A DNA stretch of 5,660 nt from Cellulomonadaceae bacterium (GCA_031282935.1 JAITCS010000219.1:1-5660); one strand, 5' to 3'; counted from the stretch's first letter, positions 1 through 5,270 are shown. Notes: generated by a model from the sequence alone, not told the origin. Numbers and translations: made by a program.

Positions 1-612
1 GGGGTCTGGTTCCTGCTCTGCTCTCTTGTTTCGACCTCCGGCCTGCTGCTGGTGGGCCTAGCGTTCATCACAGCGCCATTCTTAGGGGTGGCCCGGTGGC
101 GGGATTACGGCGCTCGGCTGACCAACTTGGCAGTGCTGTTTTTCCCGGTCATCTCGGTGTTCGCTGCCGTTTCGCTGCTGCAAGGCGTGTTTTTCCGCGA
201 CCCGTTCGCACTGTTCGCCCCGGCTTTCCAATACGACGAAGCCCGCTGGCGCGTGCTACGTGACATGTTTGTGGCGCCAAACGGCTGGGCGATGATCCTT
301 ATTACGATAGCTGGAATCCTGGCGTGCTTCGCCATTGGGCGGCGCCGTACCGCGTTGTTGCCACTGCTGGTGGTGATCGTGATCATGTACGGCAAGGTGT
401 TCGGAATTGTGCCACAGAACGATGTCGGCTACTCCATGCTCGCGCTGATCATGGTGATCGTGGCGCTGTGGTATCGGCTGCCCTCGCAAAAGGACTTGCC
501 GCGCGCAATATTCATCTTTGCCGCGCTTACTGCTGCCATATTCTGGGGTTCCATCATAATAGCGGCCCCCGGCACCAGCGTACTCGGTTCACTTCTAGCG
601 GGGACACGGTAA
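1..612 (+). CDS. Multi-pass membrane protein, C-terminal part (5' truncated by window)
   Basis: The frame is open from the first base, so the gene begins outside the window and the GTG at 52 is not a convincing start. The visible 203 residues are strongly hydrophobic, with about six membrane helices. These are near the truncated end (around the stretch LLLVGLAFITAPFLG), then LTNLAVLFFPVISVFAAV, WAMILITIAGILACFAIG, LLPLLVVIVIMYGKVFGIV, YSMLALIMVIVALWY and FIFAALTAAIFWGSIIIA, joined by short loops containing Arg clusters (for example GRRRT). I recognise no catalytic motif and cannot assign a family. The stop codon lies 3 bp before the glycosyltransferase start, so the two genes are almost certainly co-transcribed. 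The protein may therefore be a membrane partner in making or exporting a polysaccharide; that role is inferred from position only. Coding status is well supported; function is unknown. Confidence 0.75.
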   Translation, partial: GVWFLLCSLVSTSGLLLVGLAFITAPFLGVARWRDYGARLTNLAVLFFPVISVFAAVSLLQGVFFRDPFALFAPAFQYDEARWRVLRDMFVAPNGWAMILITIAGILACFAIGRRRTALLPLLVVIVIMYGKVFGIVPQNDVGYSMLALIMVIVALWYRLPSQKDLPRAIFIFAALTAAIFWGSIIIAAPGTSVLGSLLAGTR

Positions 613-615
613 CCC

Positions 616-2145
616 ATGACGCAAAAGCCGACCCAGATCGGTTCCAGCGCCGGCTTCATGGTTTCGGAGTATCAGGGCAGCGTGCCTGGGCAGGTTGGGG
701 AGCGGGTTTCGCAAGACATCGCCGATTTCGCCACGAACGGGCTATACGAGGCCGACCCGAAACGTAGCGCAAAGGTGGTGTTCACCAAAACGCACCTGCG
801 CGTGATTGTAGCGCTACTAGTACTGCTGGTCGGGTTCACCGTTTGGCGTCCGATATTAGTGCTAAATCTGGTGCTCCTTGCGTTCTCTATTGCGTTTTTG
901 ATTAGTACCGCTTTCAAGTATTTCGTTTCCGTAAAGGGCGCCCGCTACGAGGTAGCCGAGCAAATTACTGCCGACGAGATAGCCGCCCTGGATGATGAAA
1001 CGCTACCTGTCTATACGGTTTTAGTGCCGGTGTTTAAAGAAGCGAACATTGTAAATCAGTTAGTCGCTAACCTGGGAAGTATTGATTATCCGAAAGATAA
1101 ACTCGAAGTTCTGATCTTAACTGAAGAAGTGGATCAAGAAACTCGTGACGCGATAGCCAAATCTGACCCGCCCGATAACTTTAGGGTGATCATTGTGCCC
1201 AAGGGGGAGCCGCAAACTAAACCTCGGGCCTGCAATGTCGGGTTGCAAATAGCTACCGGCGAATACCTTGTCATTTTCGACGCTGAGGATCGGCCCGACC
1301 CCGACCAGCTCAAGAAAGCGCTGATAGCTTTCAGGGATGGTGGCCCGCAGACCGCCGTAGTTCAGGCCGCTTTGAACTACTACAATTACAACGAAAACTT
1401 CTTGACCAGAATGTTCGCCCTGGAATACAGCTATTGGTTTGATTACATGCTGCCCGGCCTGGATCATGCCAAGTTACCGATTCCGCTTGGGGGCACCTCG
1501 AACCACTTCCGAACCGACATCTTGAAGCAATTAGGCGGTTGGGATCCGTTCAACGTTACCGAAGACGCCGATTTGGGTATCCGCGCTAGCGCCTTGGGCT
1601 ACGAAGTAACCGTAATTAACTCGACCACCTGGGAAGAGGCCAACAACCAAATCCCCAACTTTATTCGGCAACGCTCGCGGTGGATCAAAGGCTACATGCA
1701 AACCACTTTGGTACACGCGCGCGAACCTGGACAGTTGATCAAAACTGTGGGGTTGAAGAAATTCGCTGGTTTCGCGGCCTTAATTGGGGGAACGCCCATA
1801 ACTTTCTTGGCCGTAATACCATTTATGCTGCTGACTTTGATTACCTTCATCGCTGGCCCGGCGCTGACGAGTCACCTGTTCAACCCGGCGATATTGTGGT
1901 TGAGCATAATCAACTTTGTTATCGGTAGCCAATTAGTGGTGTATTTGTGCCTAATGGCGCCATATAAGCGGGCCAACTTTGGGCTAACTGCCTGGGCTTT
2001 GCTCAACCCGTTCTACTGGATTCTCCATTCCATTGCCTCATATAAAGCGCTCTGGCAGTTGCTGTTCAAACCGCATTATTGGGAAAAGACCGTACATGGA
2101 CTCACCAATACCGCCAATGTTGAGCCTGCGGTCGGCGAGTCCTGA
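616..2145 (+). CDS. Membrane-bound family 2 glycosyltransferase (cellulose synthase superfamily, XagB-like)
   Basis: This 509-residue protein has two membrane helices near residues 61-98, a cytoplasmic GT-A domain at about 130-360, and three to four helices at about 383-478. The GT2 signature is visible in order: VPVFKEAN (137-144), the first acidic cluster TEEVDQET (169-176), DAED (222-225, the DxD-like metal/nucleotide site), TED (315-317, catalytic-base region) and QRSRW (352-356, the QxxRW motif of processive enzymes). The family transfers a sugar from a nucleotide-sugar onto a growing polysaccharide and often moves the product through its own membrane channel. The DAEDRPDPDQL context resembles the XagB-type subgroup. 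No C-terminal PilZ domain is present, so direct cyclic-di-GMP control is not expected. The ATG at 616 follows the upstream stop by 3 bp, with only a distant GGGGA at 600-604 as ribosome binding site, which fits translational coupling. Sugar donor and product cannot be read from the sequence. Parts of the gene are much more AT-rich than xerC, which may mean acquisition. Confidence 0.9.
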   Translation: MTQKPTQIGSSAGFMVSEYQGSVPGQVGERVSQDIADFATNGLYEADPKRSAKVVFTKTHLRVIVALLVLLVGFTVWRPILVLNLVLLAFSIAFLISTAFKYFVSVKGARYEVAEQITADEIAALDDETLPVYTVLVPVFKEANIVNQLVANLGSIDYPKDKLEVLILTEEVDQETRDAIAKSDPPDNFRVIIVPKGEPQTKPRACNVGLQIATGEYLVIFDAEDRPDPDQLKKALIAFRDGGPQTAVVQAALNYYNYNENFLTRMFALEYSYWFDYMLPGLDHAKLPIPLGGTSNHFRTDILKQLGGWDPFNVTEDADLGIRASALGYEVTVINSTTWEEANNQIPNFIRQRSRWIKGYMQTTLVHAREPGQLIKTVGLKKFAGFAALIGGTPITFLAVIPFMLLTLITFIAGPALTSHLFNPAILWLSIINFVIGSQLVVYLCLMAPYKRANFGLTAWALLNPFYWILHSIASYKALWQLLFKPHYWEKTVHGLTNTANVEPAVGES

Positions 2146-2179
2146 GCCGCTTTGCGCGATAAAACCTGAACTGTGATGC

Positions 2180-3127
2180 GTGATGGAAGCGCAACCTGTC
2201 GTGGGTGACATCTTGGGCGCAATTTCGGCGTTCGGGAAGCAACTTGAGAACACGCGCGGGCTTTCGGCGCACACCCAGCGCGCATACCTTAGTGATCTGC
2301 AAGACCTGGCCGCTTTCGCCGAGGACAACGGTGTGCTCAATTTGGCTGACATAACGCTCCCGCTGTTGCGGGCCTGGCTCGCTGACCAAGCAGAGGCGGG
2401 GTTAGCAAAAGCGACACTCGCCCGGCGTTCGGCCGCAGCGCGCAGCCTCTTCCAATGGGCCGATGAATCCGGCCTCGTTAGCGGCAACCCTACCCGGCGG
2501 TTGCTCACCCCAAAACTCTCCAATCGCCTGCCGGTGGTGCTCTCAGCCAGCGCTGCGGAGCGGATGCTTTCCCACGCGGGGGGATTGGTCGGGGTTGATT
2601 CCGATAAGGATTCGGTTGGGCGCGCAGTGGCCCTTCGGAACTGGGCTGCTGCCGAGTTGCTGTACGGCGCCGGGATCCGGGTGGCCGAGCTTTGCGGTCT
2701 TGACATTGCGGACGTTGACCTAGATTCTCGGCTGGTTCGGGTCACCGGTAAAGGCGACAAAGAGCGCGTGGTGCCGTTCGGGGTGCCCGCCGCCAAAGCG
2801 CTGCAGCAGTGGCTCGCCCAGGGGCGGCCTGGGCTAGCGGGGCCGCTGTCTGCAAACGCCCTCTTTTTGGGGGAGCGGGGCGCGCGCTGGGACCAGCGTC
2901 GAGTGCGGGCTGCGATTCACGATTTAAGCATAGGCGCAGGGGTGGCCGAGGTGGCGCCCCACGCGTTGCGGCACTCGGCGGCCACGCACCTTTTGGAGGG
3001 CGGGGCGGATTTGCGCAATGTGCAAGAGATTCTAGGACATGCGAGCCTCAACACCACCCAGCGATACACCCACGTCACAGCCGAGCGGCTCAAGGCGAGT
3101 TATCTGCAAGCCCATCCGCGCGCGTAA
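2180..3127 (+). CDS. xerC: Tyrosine recombinase XerC
   Basis: This is a 315-residue tyrosine site-specific recombinase, about the usual length for XerC/XerD. The N-terminal SAM-like core-binding domain (about 10-100) contains the typical TQRAYLSDL segment. The catalytic domain carries the full active-site set: Arg167 in GIRVAEL, Lys191 in TGKGDKERVVP, His261 and Arg264 in HALRH, His287 in LGH, and nucleophile Tyr296 in TQRYTHV. XerC works with XerD at dif, beside the replication terminus, to resolve chromosome dimers. I chose XerC over XerD because the gene lies beside an M23-family gene and rpsB, the common actinobacterial xerC position. An in-frame TGA at 2174 limits the start to GTG 2180 or ATG 2183; neither has a visible Shine-Dalgarno sequence, so the protein may be 314 residues. 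dprA, often found just upstream in this neighbourhood, is absent here and replaced by the glycosyltransferase gene. Confidence 0.93.
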   Translation: MMEAQPVVGDILGAISAFGKQLENTRGLSAHTQRAYLSDLQDLAAFAEDNGVLNLADITLPLLRAWLADQAEAGLAKATLARRSAAARSLFQWADESGLVSGNPTRRLLTPKLSNRLPVVLSASAAERMLSHAGGLVGVDSDKDSVGRAVALRNWAAAELLYGAGIRVAELCGLDIADVDLDSRLVRVTGKGDKERVVPFGVPAAKALQQWLAQGRPGLAGPLSANALFLGERGARWDQRRVRAAIHDLSIGAGVAEVAPHALRHSAATHLLEGGADLRNVQEILGHASLNTTQRYTHVTAERLKASYLQAHPRA

Positions 3128-3130
3128 CGT

Positions 3131-3412
3131 GTGACCCTGCTCAGGTCGGATGTCGAGCTTGCCGTGTTGCATACTGCCAACTATGCTAAGACCGTGGTGA
3201 GCAAGGGTCGGCATCCCAAGAACGCGATTAACGCGGCTCTTGCAGTGCTCGACCCTGCCAAGTTCGAGGTAATGGAAGTGCACAATGGCCACCGTTGGGG
3301 CAAGGTGGTCTGCCGGGCTTGCAATTTGGGTTTACCGATATGGTCCACGCCGCAAGTGCCGGATAATGAGGCCAAACGGATAAGAAGATTCTCAGATAAG
3401 CATCAACACTAA
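3131..3412 (+). CDS. Small HicA-like protein, putative toxin of a two-gene module
   Basis: This 93-residue basic protein starts at a GTG 3 bp after the xerC stop. No convincing Shine-Dalgarno sequence is visible, and later starts (GTG 3164, TTG 3167) cannot be excluded. The N-terminal half is probably helical (SDVELAVLHTANYAK, then RHPKNAINAALAVL). The C-terminal half has HNGHRWGKVV (51-60), a CxxC pair (Cys61, Cys64), IWSTP (70-74) and PDNEAKRIRRF (77-87). The order of a His-containing loop, a strand, a Ser/Thr-Pro turn and a basic helix resembles the small dsRBD-like fold of HicA mRNA interferases. I recall similar actinobacterial proteins ending in a WSTP...N.A..IRR pattern encoded beside a larger DNA-binding protein. 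The stop overlaps the next gene's ribosome binding site, so the pair is tightly coupled. RNase activity and toxicity are inferred from fold resemblance and gene order, not from a confirmed homology search. Confidence 0.7.
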   Translation: MTLLRSDVELAVLHTANYAKTVVSKGRHPKNAINAALAVLDPAKFEVMEVHNGHRWGKVVCRACNLGLPIWSTPQVPDNEAKRIRRFSDKHQH

Positions 3413-3416
3413 GGAA
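3411..3416 (+). promoter_or_regulatory. Ribosome binding site of the antitoxin-like gene
   Basis: AAGGAA lies 5 nt before the ATG at 3422 and overlaps the last two bases of the preceding TAA stop. It fixes the start of the 170-residue gene and suggests that its translation is re-initiated or coupled to that of the small upstream gene. It is clearly stronger than anything in front of the upstream GTG start, which would favour more of the second product, as expected when the second gene is the antitoxin. Confidence 0.7.
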
Positions 3417-3421
3417 TTAGG

Positions 3422-3934
3422 ATGGGGCATTACGAATTTACGATTCATCTTGACAGGCAGCCAACCGATGACGACCTGGATACCCTCTACGAAGCGGGTT
3501 TCTCTGATTCATCACCTATTGTTGGTAATGGCATTGGGATTATCGAAGTAGATAGGGAATCTGAAAGCCTTTGCGACGCGCTGAATTCGGCGATATCGCA
3601 GGCTAATGAGGCTGGATTTACGGTTACTGGTGTTGAGGATGAGGATTTAGTGGGCCGCTCCACTATTGCCACGCGGCTAGGTGTTTCGGCGGAATATGTG
3701 CGGCTCCTGACTAAAGGCGAGCGCGGGCCGGGCGGTTTCCCGGTGGTGCAATCTGGTGACGGTTGGGCGCTCTATTCTTGGACCCAGGTGGCGGCTTGGG
3801 CGCGGGAACACCTTGGCGCTGACATTCCCCCGGATGATAATGCCCGAATCTTGACCATCGCTAATCATCTGCTGCGCGCGAAAGCCCTAGCACAAGAGTC
3901 AGACCGCGAACTGTTCACCGCATTGGCCTCATAG
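3422..3934 (+). CDS. Helix-turn-helix protein, putative antitoxin of the two-gene module
   Basis: This 170-residue acidic protein has two visible parts. Residues 1-75 look like a small alpha/beta (ferredoxin-like) domain: the strand YEFTIHLD, helix DDDLDTLYEAG, strand GIGIIEVDRE, helix SLCDALNSAISQAN and strand FTVTGVED. Residues 77-98 (LVGRSTIATRLGVSAEYVRLLTKG) read as a helix-turn-helix. They are followed by RGPGGFP (101-107) and a Trp-rich segment ending in WTQVAAWAREHLG, a pattern I associate with MerR/AlpA-like DNA-binding proteins. The C-terminal 35 residues are helical. It has a strong ribosome binding site and follows the HicA-like gene by 9 bp. In such pairs the DNA-binding protein usually neutralises the small partner and represses its own operon. 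That role is inferred here; a stand-alone transcription factor is the alternative. Coding is well supported; the function is only moderately so. Confidence 0.72.
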   Translation: MGHYEFTIHLDRQPTDDDLDTLYEAGFSDSSPIVGNGIGIIEVDRESESLCDALNSAISQANEAGFTVTGVEDEDLVGRSTIATRLGVSAEYVRLLTKGERGPGGFPVVQSGDGWALYSWTQVAAWAREHLGADIPPDDNARILTIANHLLRAKALAQESDRELFTALAS

Positions 3935-4024
3935 CCTGGGCGTGGTTTTGGTTTCGCACGGGGGTTTCGACGAGCGGGCGCGCGGGAATCGGCGGGTCAA
4001 ACTGCGGGGTGGGCGAGCGAGGGG

Positions 4025-4070
4025 GGTTTCGACAGGCTCAACCGTCTGGTTTCGACAGGCTCAACCGTCT
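4025..4070. repeat. Two perfect 23-bp tandem repeats with TTTCGACAGGCTCAACC core
   Basis: Two identical 23-bp units occupy 4025-4047 and 4048-4070, and each begins with GGTTTCGACAGG and ends with AACCGTCT. A diverged third unit (GGTTTCGCAC) follows at 4071. The unit boundary gives a small stem, AACC (4040-4043), loop GTCT, GGTT (4048-4051). From memory, the core TTTCGACAGGCTCAACC and close variants recur between genes in many actinobacterial genomes, in a REP-like manner. That is recollection and would need a genome search. Confidence 0.8.
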
Positions 4071-4099
4071 GGTTTCGCACGGGGGTTTCGACGGGCGGG

Positions 4100-4117
4100 C
4101 GCGCGGGAACCCGCGCG
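4100..4117. other. Perfect 8-bp GC-only inverted repeat inside the repeat cluster
   Basis: CGCGCGGG (4100-4107) and CCCGCGCG (4110-4117) are exact reverse complements separated by AA. In RNA this would give a very stable hairpin of seven pairs closing a four-base loop. No T-run follows on either strand, so it is not a classical intrinsic terminator. It could still pause or end transcription between the convergent genes. The other 39-bp units carry substitutions that weaken the stem; this copy alone makes it perfect. Confidence 0.5.
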
Positions 4118-4169
4118 TCAACCGGCGGGATGGGCGGGCGCGCGGGAATCGGCGCGTCAACCGGCGGGG

Positions 4170-4907
4170 TCAATCGTTGAGGGGGAGCAGCACGATTGGG
4201 GGAGCGCCGATGAAGGTCAGGGGGTCAAGGTAGGCTTCGCCTCGGCGCACACCCCAGTGTACGCACGCGATATCGCAGTGGGGATTAGTGCCTGCGGGCC
4301 AGGCGGCGAGTTCCCCGATAACTTGACCCTGCACCACATTATCGCCCTTGGAAACCCACAAGCCCGATTCGGCCAGACCCGACCCGGATATTACCAACCC
4401 GGAAATGCCCGATCCGACCGGGGCTAACCCGGGCAGCCCCGCTTCGGCGAGGCCCGAAATGGCCGGGTCAGACGCCTCGCCCAAAGAACGAACATTCGTA
4501 ACCGGCTCAAAAGAGGAAACCAAATCCCCAAACGGCCCGCTATGGCTAATGGTTATCACAGGCTTGCCATACACCAAACCAGCAAACGCTATCTGCCCAC
4601 CAAAAGGTGCCACTACCAACCCGTCAGCATCCACTGCCAAATCGATCCCGCGATGCCCAGGGAGCCAATTCTTTGGCGGCGGGTCGAAATAACGCACCAC
4701 CGAACCCGCCGGCGATGTCCACCCCTTAGTAGTGGTGAAGTCATAGACCTTGCTGACCGGATCAGCAAAAGCGGCAACCCGAACGCCCACGAGGGCAGCA
4801 ACCAGCGCAACCGCAATCGTCGTCCGATGCAAAATACGAGGCAAAACCCGAGTCGAAACCTGAGTCGAAACATGAGGTGAAATCCGAGACAAAAAACGTG
4901 CTTTCAT
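4170..4907 (-). CDS. Secreted LytM/M23-fold protein with incomplete catalytic site
   Basis: This is an exported M23-type (LytM) domain protein; the family cleaves peptide cross-bridges in peptidoglycan. I chose the ATG at 4907 (245 residues) over an upstream TTG at 4925 because a signal peptide follows it directly: a basic N-region, hydrophobic TTIAVALVAALVGVRVAA, and likely cleavage after AFA. The zinc ligands are visible as His85 and Asp89 in HRGID and His217 in VHWGVRRGE. The HxH motif reads CVH, so Cys215 replaces the first catalytic His. The segment that is usually YAHL reads SSFEPV, so the second is missing too. Related rpsB-linked actinobacterial proteins, as I recall, share this pattern, so the protein may bind rather than cut cell wall, or use an altered mechanism. 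Residues about 144-183 form a Gly/Ser/Leu/Ala-rich insertion with repeats. The gene converges on the toxin-antitoxin pair and diverges from rpsB. Confidence 0.85.
   Translation of the reverse strand: MKARFLSRISPHVSTQVSTRVLPRILHRTTIAVALVAALVGVRVAAFADPVSKVYDFTTTKGWTSPAGSVVRYFDPPPKNWLPGHRGIDLAVDADGLVVAPFGGQIAFAGLVYGKPVITISHSGPFGDLVSSFEPVTNVRSLGEASDPAISGLAEAGLPGLAPVGSGISGLVISGSGLAESGLWVSKGDNVVQGQVIGELAAWPAGTNPHCDIACVHWGVRRGEAYLDPLTFIGAPPIVLLPLND
4359..4457 (-). repeat. Imperfect internal repeats in the M23 domain insertion
   Basis: In the encoded protein SGLAEAGL (4434-4457) recurs 75 bp further on as SGLAESGL (4359-4382), with a related SGISGLVI between them. At DNA level the segment is rich in CCCGA and GGCC blocks, for example CCCGATTCGGCC and CCCGAAATGGCC. 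The insertion lies between the SFEPVTNVRSL strand and WVSKGDNVVQGQ, where family members usually have a short turn. It probably forms a flexible loop near the active-site groove. Confidence 0.6.
4824..4895 (-). repeat. Six imperfect 12-bp tandem repeats in the signal-peptide n-region
   Basis: The 72 bp divide exactly into six 12-bp units. On the plus strand they are CCGATGCAAAAT, ACGAGGCAAAAC, CCGAGTCGAAAC, CTGAGTCGAAAC, ATGAGGTGAAAT and CCGAGACAAAAA. In the protein they give six tetrapeptides, FLSR, ISPH, VSTQ, VSTR, VLPR and ILHR. They lengthen the basic region in front of the hydrophobic core. Because the unit is a multiple of three, copy-number change would keep the frame. Confidence 0.75.
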
Positions 4908-4942
4908 GGCGCCGAGCCTGCCCAAAAACGGGCGGCGGCGCC
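4908..4942 (-). promoter_or_regulatory. Stable hairpin directly in front of the M23 start codon
   Basis: GGCGCCG (4908-4914) pairs with CGGCGCC (4936-4942), and GCCC (4920-4923) pairs with GGGC (4930-4933), giving a two-part GC stem around AAAAAC. It ends at the base before the ATG at 4907 and would cover the ribosome-binding region; only a weak CAGG lies there. This suggests low or controlled translation initiation. The TTG at 4925 lies in its loop. Confidence 0.45.
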
Positions 4943-4956
4943 AGATGCATCATCTG
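4942..4956. promoter_or_regulatory. Short palindrome CAGATG-CAT-CATCTG
   Basis: A perfect 6-bp inverted repeat with a 3-bp centre adjoins the hairpin at the M23 start. It lies in the inferred 5' untranslated region of the minus-strand gene. It could be a protein-binding site or a second small stem; no regulator can be named. Confidence 0.3.
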
Positions 4957-4999
4957 AAACGGTGGAAAAGTGCGGTCGAATCCCGCCTGCGTAAAAGGT

Positions 5000-5028
5000 A
5001 CGGTACAATCAGTTACAGCGTTTCGCAA
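5000..5028 (-). promoter_or_regulatory. Candidate promoter for the M23 gene
   Basis: On the minus strand TTGCGA (5023-5028) and TACCGT (5000-5005) are separated by exactly 17 bp, matching a sigma70/SigA-type promoter with TANNNT as the -10. Transcription would start near 4993, giving a leader of about 85 nt that includes both downstream inverted repeats. A plus-strand TACAAT (5004-5009) overlaps it but has no partner -35. Confidence 0.35.
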
Positions 5029-5032
5029 TTTA

Positions 5033-5064
5033 GCGCCAAATTCTAGAGCTTTCTGGTTTGGCGC
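5033..5064. promoter_or_regulatory. Inverted repeat GCGCCAAA / TTTGGCGC, 16-bp spacer
   Basis: The two 8-bp arms (5033-5040 and 5057-5064) are exact reverse complements. The distance between arm starts is 24 bp. This could be a dimeric operator between the divergent promoters or a stem with a 16-nt loop in the rpsB leader. No regulator can be assigned. Confidence 0.4.
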
Positions 5065-5096
5065 GAGATGAGTGTTTCTGCGCGTAAATAGAACGG

Positions 5097-5180
5097 GCAG
5101 GTTCGGCGAGGCGACTTCGCGTGGCATGGATTCATCGGTTTCCGCCTTGCCGCAAGGGTTCGGAAACGAACCTGCGCAGG
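5097..5180 (+). promoter_or_regulatory. Clustered stems with two alternative pairings upstream of rpsB
   Basis: CGAACC (5167-5172) closes a local stem with GGTTCG (5157-5162) over a GAAA tetraloop. The same bases, as CGAACCTGC (5167-5175), also match GCAGGTTCG (5097-5105) over nine pairs, so the two structures exclude each other. Two further palindromes abut them: CCTTGCCGCAAGG (5145-5157) and CCTGCGCAGG (5171-5180). Such overlapping pairings are typical of leader RNAs with switching structures, but no known riboswitch class is recognised. If rpsB is transcribed only from downstream, the structures would not be in its mRNA. Confidence 0.35.
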
Positions 5181-5240
5181 CACAAAAGGGCGAGCCGCTG
5201 AATGACAAATAGGTTTCGGCGAGGTCTTGAATAATGGAGG

Positions 5241-5270
5241 ATCGGATACAAACAGTATCGGATACCAACA
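5241..5270. promoter_or_regulatory. Direct repeat ATCGGATACxAACA, 16-bp period
   Basis: ATCGGATACAAACA (5241-5254) recurs as ATCGGATACCAACA (5257-5270) with one mismatch. The second copy lies in a short palindrome, GTATC-G-GATAC (5255-5265). The spacing is about one and a half DNA turns, so this could be a pair of binding sites upstream of rpsB. No protein can be assigned. Confidence 0.35.

Larger units (their letters stand above)
3950..4170. repeat. GC-rich intergenic direct-repeat cluster (121-bp offset duplication, 39-bp period)
   Basis: The segment at 3950-4020 is repeated at 4071-4141, an offset of 121 bp, with 62 of 71 positions identical by hand alignment. Within it, a 39-bp unit built around GGGCGGGCGCGCGGGAA and a GTCAA...GCGGG tail starts at 3972, 4011 (cut short), 4093 and 4132. 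The last unit ends at 4170, in the stop codon of the minus-strand gene. Copies of GGTTTCGAC begin at 3963, 4025, 4048 and 4084, with the variant GGTTTCGCAC at 3950 and 4071. The region lies between convergent genes, so it may act in transcription termination or simply be an expanding selfish repeat. I see no transposase, target-site duplication or CRISPR-like unique spacers. Open frames through it give low-complexity Arg/Gly-rich translations and are not credible genes. Confidence 0.85.

Noticed and set aside
2146..2179. Intrinsic terminator between the glycosyltransferase and xerC
   Set aside because: Only a weak four-pair stem (CGGC...GCCG) is visible and no T-run follows, so read-through into xerC is more likely.
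2038..2796. Minus-strand open frame of 252 residues
   Set aside because: It is a Ser/Arg/Ala-rich shadow antisense to xerC, which has all its catalytic residues.
3950..4170. CRISPR array
   Set aside because: The repeats are directly adjacent or nested, without unique spacers of even length, and no cas gene is present.
3942..4427. Plus-strand open frames across the repeat cluster (161 and 74 residues)
   Set aside because: The translations are Arg/Gly-rich low-complexity products of the DNA repeats, have no ribosome binding site or domain, and the longer one overlaps the well-supported M23 gene antisense.
4970..4995. tRNA-like T arm (GCGGTCGAATCCCGC)
   Set aside because: The loop is not a proper TTCRANN loop, and no acceptor, D or anticodon arm can be placed upstream.
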